From contig JAGQQB010000137.1 in assembly GCA_020426425.1 (NCBI GenBank), positions 1 to 8,933 of the forward strand: a DNA stretch of 8,933 bases. Direction: 5' to 3'. The notes below the pieces were generated by a model. It searched no databases. It saw only the letters and a program-made list of their open reading frames with translations, and was not told the DNA's origin. The translations under genes and the position numbers were made by a program. Position 1 is the first letter of the stretch; every line of letters starts with the position of its first letter. The stretch is from Planctomycetaceae bacterium. Its GTDB lineage: Bacteria; Planctomycetota; Planctomycetia; Planctomycetales; Planctomycetaceae. Shown here one piece after another: positions 5,948 to 8,933 of the stretch.

Positions 5948-7222
5948 ATGTGTCGATTCACGGGTTGTCTGCCAGCTGTTTTGTTGCTGGTGTCGACGTT
6001 TGGCTCGGTCCACGCCGACGACTGGCTGCGGTTTCGCGGCCCGAACGGGCAGGGTGTGGTCGAGGGAGAGTACCCGCTGACCTGGACCAGGCAGCAGAAC
6101 GTCAAGTGGCGTGCCGAATTGCCAGCGCCAGGCAACAGCAGTCCGATTGTGGTTGCAGGTCAGGTGTTCATTACGCAGGCGACCGATCAGGGACGGCAGC
6201 GGCATCTCATGTGTTTTGATCGCTCCGGTGGAACCGAACTGTGGCGAAGGACGATCGACTTCGGCAAAGTGGAGGAGACGCACAAGACAAACCCCTACTG
6301 TTCCGCTTCTCCGGTGAGCGATGGTGAACGCGTCGTTTGCTGGCATGGCTCGGCGGGCACGCACTGCTACGACCTCGCTGGCGAGCTGCAATGGTCCCGC
6401 GACCTTGGAACATTTCATCACATCTGGGGGGAAGCGTCCTCACCCATTATTCACGGTGACAACGTCTACCAGATCTGTGGGCCCGGTGAACGAACATTCG
6501 TCATCGCGCTGAACAAGCGAACGGGCGAAACCATTTGGGAAAGTCCCATGGAGCCAGATGGGAGCGTTAGCGACAAAGGCCGCTACGTCGGAACCTGGGC
6601 CACACCGGTGGTGGTTACCGTGGATGGCCAACAACAGTTGCTGTGCGCATTGCACAAACGCGTCGTCGCGTACGATCTCACCTCCGGTCAGGAACTCTGG
6701 AGCACCGCTGGCGTGAGCAGTCAACGCGGCGATCTCGTCTACACGTCACCGCTCGTCACCAAGACAGAGGCCGTTGTGTTCGGTGGCTATGGTGGTCCAA
6801 TGTTCGCCTTCCGCCTGGGCGGTTCCGGAGATGTCACCGAGGCGAATCGGATGTGGCACATCGAGAAGCAATGGCATCCTCAACGCATTGGCAGCGGCGT
6901 GATCCTGGGTGACAAGATCATCATGGCCAACGCCGACGATCCCGGCTCAGTGCAGTGTTTCGTTCTGGCCACCGGAGAAACGCTTTGGGAAGAACGTCGC
7001 ACCGGCGCCGGTCCACACTGGGGATCGATCATCCACAACGGGGACAAGCTCTACGTGCAGGGCCAGAAGGGTGCCATCCAGGTGCTCTCTGCTAACCCCG
7101 AGAAGTTCGAACTGTTGGCCGAAAACGACCTCGGCGAAACCAGCAACTCCACCCCAGCATTCTCCGACGGTGAGATCTTCATCCGCACGCATGAGGCGTT
7201 GTACTGCGTGAGCGCGGAATAG
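5948..7222 (+). CDS. Secreted PQQ-like beta-propeller repeat protein
   Basis: The product is 424 aa. It has a Sec signal peptide (MCRFTGCLPAVLLLVSTFGS, VHA cleavage near 23) and then DDWLRFRGPNGQG, a typical opening of exported planctomycete PQQ_2-type proteins. Repeated blade motifs end in a small-residue turn plus Trp: GGTELW (94-99), GELQW (145-149), TGETIW (192-197), SGQELW (246-251) and TGETLW (342-347). Between them are hydrophobic strands such as SSPIVVAGQVFI, ASPVSDGERVVCW, SSPIIHGDNVYQI, ATPVVVTVDGQQQLLCAL and STPAFSDGEIFI. A seven- or eight-bladed propeller is likely. These propellers resemble quinoprotein dehydrogenases and BamB, but I see no evidence of bound PQQ, so an extracytoplasmic scaffold or binding role is the safer reading. 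The gene is single, convergent with the esterase gene and separated from it by an inverted repeat. Confidence 0.88.
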   Translation: MCRFTGCLPAVLLLVSTFGSVHADDWLRFRGPNGQGVVEGEYPLTWTRQQNVKWRAELPAPGNSSPIVVAGQVFITQATDQGRQRHLMCFDRSGGTELWRRTIDFGKVEETHKTNPYCSASPVSDGERVVCWHGSAGTHCYDLAGELQWSRDLGTFHHIWGEASSPIIHGDNVYQICGPGERTFVIALNKRTGETIWESPMEPDGSVSDKGRYVGTWATPVVVTVDGQQQLLCALHKRVVAYDLTSGQELWSTAGVSSQRGDLVYTSPLVTKTEAVVFGGYGGPMFAFRLGGSGDVTEANRMWHIEKQWHPQRIGSGVILGDKIIMANADDPGSVQCFVLATGETLWEERRTGAGPHWGSIIHNGDKLYVQGQKGAIQVLSANPEKFELLAENDLGETSNSTPAFSDGEIFIRTHEALYCVSAE

Positions 7223-7241
7223 CCGTTGTGTTGACCGGAGG

Positions 7242-7311
7242 TTCGTACCCGATGCTGCCAGCATCGGAGTCCGCTTGTCGAAAGACCGACGCTGGCAGCA
7301 TCGGGTACGAA
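7242..7311. repeat. Inverted pair of REP-like modules, likely bidirectional terminator
   Basis: The left arm (7242-7262) and right arm (7291-7311) are exact 21-base reverse complements. Pairing continues after one mismatch with TCGG (7264-7267) against CCGA (7286-7289), leaving an 18-base loop (7268-7285). The left arm also contains a 19-base palindrome of its own, CCGATGCTGCCAGCATCGG (7249-7267, single central base), so alternative folds exist. The element occupies nearly all of the 100 bases between the convergent beta-propeller gene (stop 7222) and esterase gene (stop at 7323), which fits termination of both. There is no U-tract on either side. The arms match the core of repeats A and B. 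Confidence 0.9.
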
Positions 7312-7322
7312 TGGAATCGCAC

Positions 7323-8228
7323 TCACTCTGCCGCTGGCAGCGCTCCCGTCTGGCGAAAGCTCTCCACATGAAACTGGATGATCTGGTCACCGACTTGATC
7401 GTACACTTCTTTCGCACTGTGCTTGGCACCAGGGACGATGATGAACTCGCTCTTGATGCCGCAATTGGTTAGGTGCTCATGCCACTGCTGGTTCGCCTCG
7501 AAGTTGAAGTCGGCGTCGCCATCGACCACCAGGATGCGCGGCTGCTGCTGGCCGGACTCGGCGAAGCGTTTGGCAAGATCCCAGGTGTTGTTCCAGGCTG
7601 GCGAGATGGTCAGCGATTCGCTTTCGGCTCCGTTATTCTCACTGATGCGTAGCTCGTGCTGATGCCCGCCCCCCATGGGCGCGGCGGAACAAAACAGCTC
7701 GGGATGCTTGAGCATGTAGCGTCCTGTGCCGCGGCCTCCTTGCGAGAACCCTTCGACGGCACGACCGGCTCGGCTGGCAATGGTGCGGTAGGTGCCATCG
7801 ATGTGCTCGATCAGTTCCAGAAACGCCTGCTCACCCTGGAAGCCTTCGTGGTCGTAATGACTCAATCGTCCGCCGTTCGGGAAGACATAGATCACCGGCG
7901 GCAGCGTGCCTGCTTGCATCGCTTTCAGAAAGTAGGGGGCCATGTTCGCCGCCTTCCATTCGCTCCCCGGTCGGCCGCCATGCAGCCAGTAGATCACCGG
8001 ATAGCGTTGTGACTCACTTGCAGGATCTTCGTACCCTAACGGCAACAGGATGCAGTAGCCGACATCGGCCTGGTTCGCCTGACTACGGAACTTTGCCTGG
8101 ACGATGCGCGGCGGAATCGACTTTGGTGGTGGAGTCACCCACGAGAACTTGGGGCTCGGCTTTTGCGCCTGAACAAAGGCGGGTGAGAGGCCGATGGTGA
8201 ATGGCAGACACAGCAGCAAAGTACGCAT
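7323..8228 (-). CDS. Secreted esterase, alpha/beta-hydrolase (esterase D / PF00756 type)
   Basis: The product is 301 aa with a Sec signal peptide (MRTLLLCLPFTIGLSPAFVQA, cleavage near 21), hence extracytoplasmic. The fold is that of the enterochelin/feruloyl-esterase-like group. YPVIYWLHGGRPGS (76-89) carries the HGG oxyanion-hole region; GFSQGG (160-165) is the nucleophile elbow with Ser162. VVDGDADFNFEANQQWHEHL (234-253) supplies the acid, Asp238 or Asp240, and PGAKHS (266-271) supplies His270. All triad residues are present, so it should be active. The substrate is unknown; acyl esters on polysaccharides are a common target of this family. AGAGGA on the minus strand (8237-8242) with 8 bases to the ATG supports the start. 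It is transcribed away from the partial gene at 8390 and converges on the beta-propeller gene. Confidence 0.88.
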   Translation of the reverse strand: MRTLLLCLPFTIGLSPAFVQAQKPSPKFSWVTPPPKSIPPRIVQAKFRSQANQADVGYCILLPLGYEDPASESQRYPVIYWLHGGRPGSEWKAANMAPYFLKAMQAGTLPPVIYVFPNGGRLSHYDHEGFQGEQAFLELIEHIDGTYRTIASRAGRAVEGFSQGGRGTGRYMLKHPELFCSAAPMGGGHQHELRISENNGAESESLTISPAWNNTWDLAKRFAESGQQQPRILVVDGDADFNFEANQQWHEHLTNCGIKSEFIIVPGAKHSAKEVYDQVGDQIIQFHVESFRQTGALPAAE

Positions 8229-8389
8229 GTTCGGTTCCTCTGTGGGGATTCAGCCACGAAGAATAGAGCAATCTCGGCAGAGACGCGAGAAGCACGATCA
8301 GCGGCACGTCAACCTGACAACGCCCGCGTACTGCGATACGCTATGCAGATCGACATCAACTTGATTCAGCTCCCCGGAAAGCACGGTCC
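8229..8389. other. Divergent intergenic region, esterase / right-edge gene
   Basis: These 161 bases should hold promoters for the esterase (minus) and the right-edge gene (plus). On the plus strand CTGACA (8314-8319) and TATGCA (8342-8347) are box-like, but the 22-base spacing is poor. The sequence around 8340-8366 (GCTATGC, GAT, CGACAT, CAA, TTGA) resembles 2734-2764 upstream of the cytochrome gene. No confident promoter call. Confidence 0.3.
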
Positions 8390-8933
8390 ATGTTTCGTCT
8401 CACCTACAAGGATGATGGTTCCGAACATGGCGACCTGTGCCTGGAGTGTGGCGAGCATGTGAGTCGCGGGGACTCGTACTTTCTGGCGCTCGATCGACTC
8501 GTGGAGCCGAAGTCGACCACGCCGGACAAGGTACGGCATGTGCTGCGGCTGATGTTCTCGCACTGGATCGATGTCGTCCGCGAAGGGGCGGCGGAGCCGG
8601 TGTATCTGCTGGTCGAACTGTTCGATCAATGCACCCGGTGGATCGAAGTCCATCCGGTGAACGATCAGGTGGAGTTACGGCTTGGCTGGTCGACGCGCGA
8701 AGGCTATGCGCTCATCCCATCGCGCGACGCGGTACACCGTTGTGCGCCTGAGGGCTTTGAAGCGGAAGTCGACCATCCGGAATGCGTGATGGAAAAGTCA
8801 GATCTGATTCGCGCAATCGAGCGTTGCCGCGGCATGCTCGACATTCAAGCCTGCTCGACCACCGATCCGACCTCGATCCTGGAGCACTACCGCGGCGCGT
8901 ACGGATCGCAGTTGCTGGTGGCGGCGGTCGCGC
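8390..8933 (+). CDS. Unrecognised protein, N-terminal part (runs off right edge)
   Basis: From ATG at 8390 the frame stays open for 181 codons to the window end, so the gene is truncated by the window. The protein begins MFRLTYKDDGSEHGDLCLECGEH. It has one CxxC pair (Cys17, Cys20), possibly half of a metal site, a VYLLVELFDQCTRWIEV segment (about 71-87) of beta character, and otherwise mixed charged sequence. There is no signal peptide and no membrane segment. I do not recognise the family. GC-rich third positions match the neighbours, and the frame has no interruptions, so it is probably a real gene. GGAAAG at 8376-8381 is a weak ribosome site. A 104-codon frame in another register (8437-8751) overlaps it and is taken as a shadow. 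Confidence 0.65.
   Translation, partial: MFRLTYKDDGSEHGDLCLECGEHVSRGDSYFLALDRLVEPKSTTPDKVRHVLRLMFSHWIDVVREGAAEPVYLLVELFDQCTRWIEVHPVNDQVELRLGWSTREGYALIPSRDAVHRCAPEGFEAEVDHPECVMEKSDLIRAIERCRGMLDIQACSTTDPTSILEHYRGAYGSQLLVAAVA

Noticed and set aside
3591..7311. CRISPR array from the repeated palindromes
   Set aside because: Copies are kilobases apart, diverged and partly inverted; no regular spacers and no cas genes.

Overview
The window looks like a chromosomal segment of a planctomycete. Three things suggest this: GC content is roughly 60% by eye; one protein is a secreted PQQ-type beta-propeller opening with the DDWLRFRGPNGQG signature very common in that phylum; and the chaperone genes run groEL, dnaJ, grpE, fmdB rather than the textbook hrcA-grpE-dnaK-dnaJ. 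The assignment is inference from protein style and gene order; there is no rRNA or other marker here.

Layout. Positions 3-332 are the 3' end of a GroEL gene, followed by a perfect 12-bp hairpin (361-389). A co-directional chaperone cluster follows: dnaJ (541-1680), grpE (1745-2344) and a small FmdB-type zinc-ribbon gene (2406-2708). Next is a secreted cytochrome c'-like protein with one C-terminal CDACH haem site (2823-3572). A minus-strand gene of 624 codons (3743-5617) encodes an uncharacterised protein whose N-terminal third resembles the TraB/ChaN/DUF5682 type of fold. Then come a secreted PQQ-like beta-propeller (5948-7222, plus), a secreted alpha/beta-hydrolase esterase (7323-8228, minus), and an unrecognised plus-strand gene that starts at 8390 and runs off the right edge.

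How the genes work together. DnaJ and GrpE are the co-chaperone and nucleotide-exchange factor of DnaK, and GroEL is the chaperonin, so the left 2.7 kb is a protein-folding locus. No dnaK, hrcA or CIRCE operator is visible here. The right part is a set of single genes in alternating orientation, three of them apparently exported; I see no shared pathway.

The most noteworthy non-coding signal is a family of short palindromic (REP-like) modules in the intergenic spaces. There are four copies: 3610-3635, 5703-5728, 7242-7267, and 7286-7311 inverted. The first two sit inside a longer direct repeat (60 of 80 positions identical without a gap, by hand count) that brackets the 624-codon gene. The last two form a perfect 21-bp inverted pair between two convergent genes. 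One copy pair shows a compensatory base-pair change in its palindrome. I see no CRISPR array, tRNA, rRNA, transposase or defence system.
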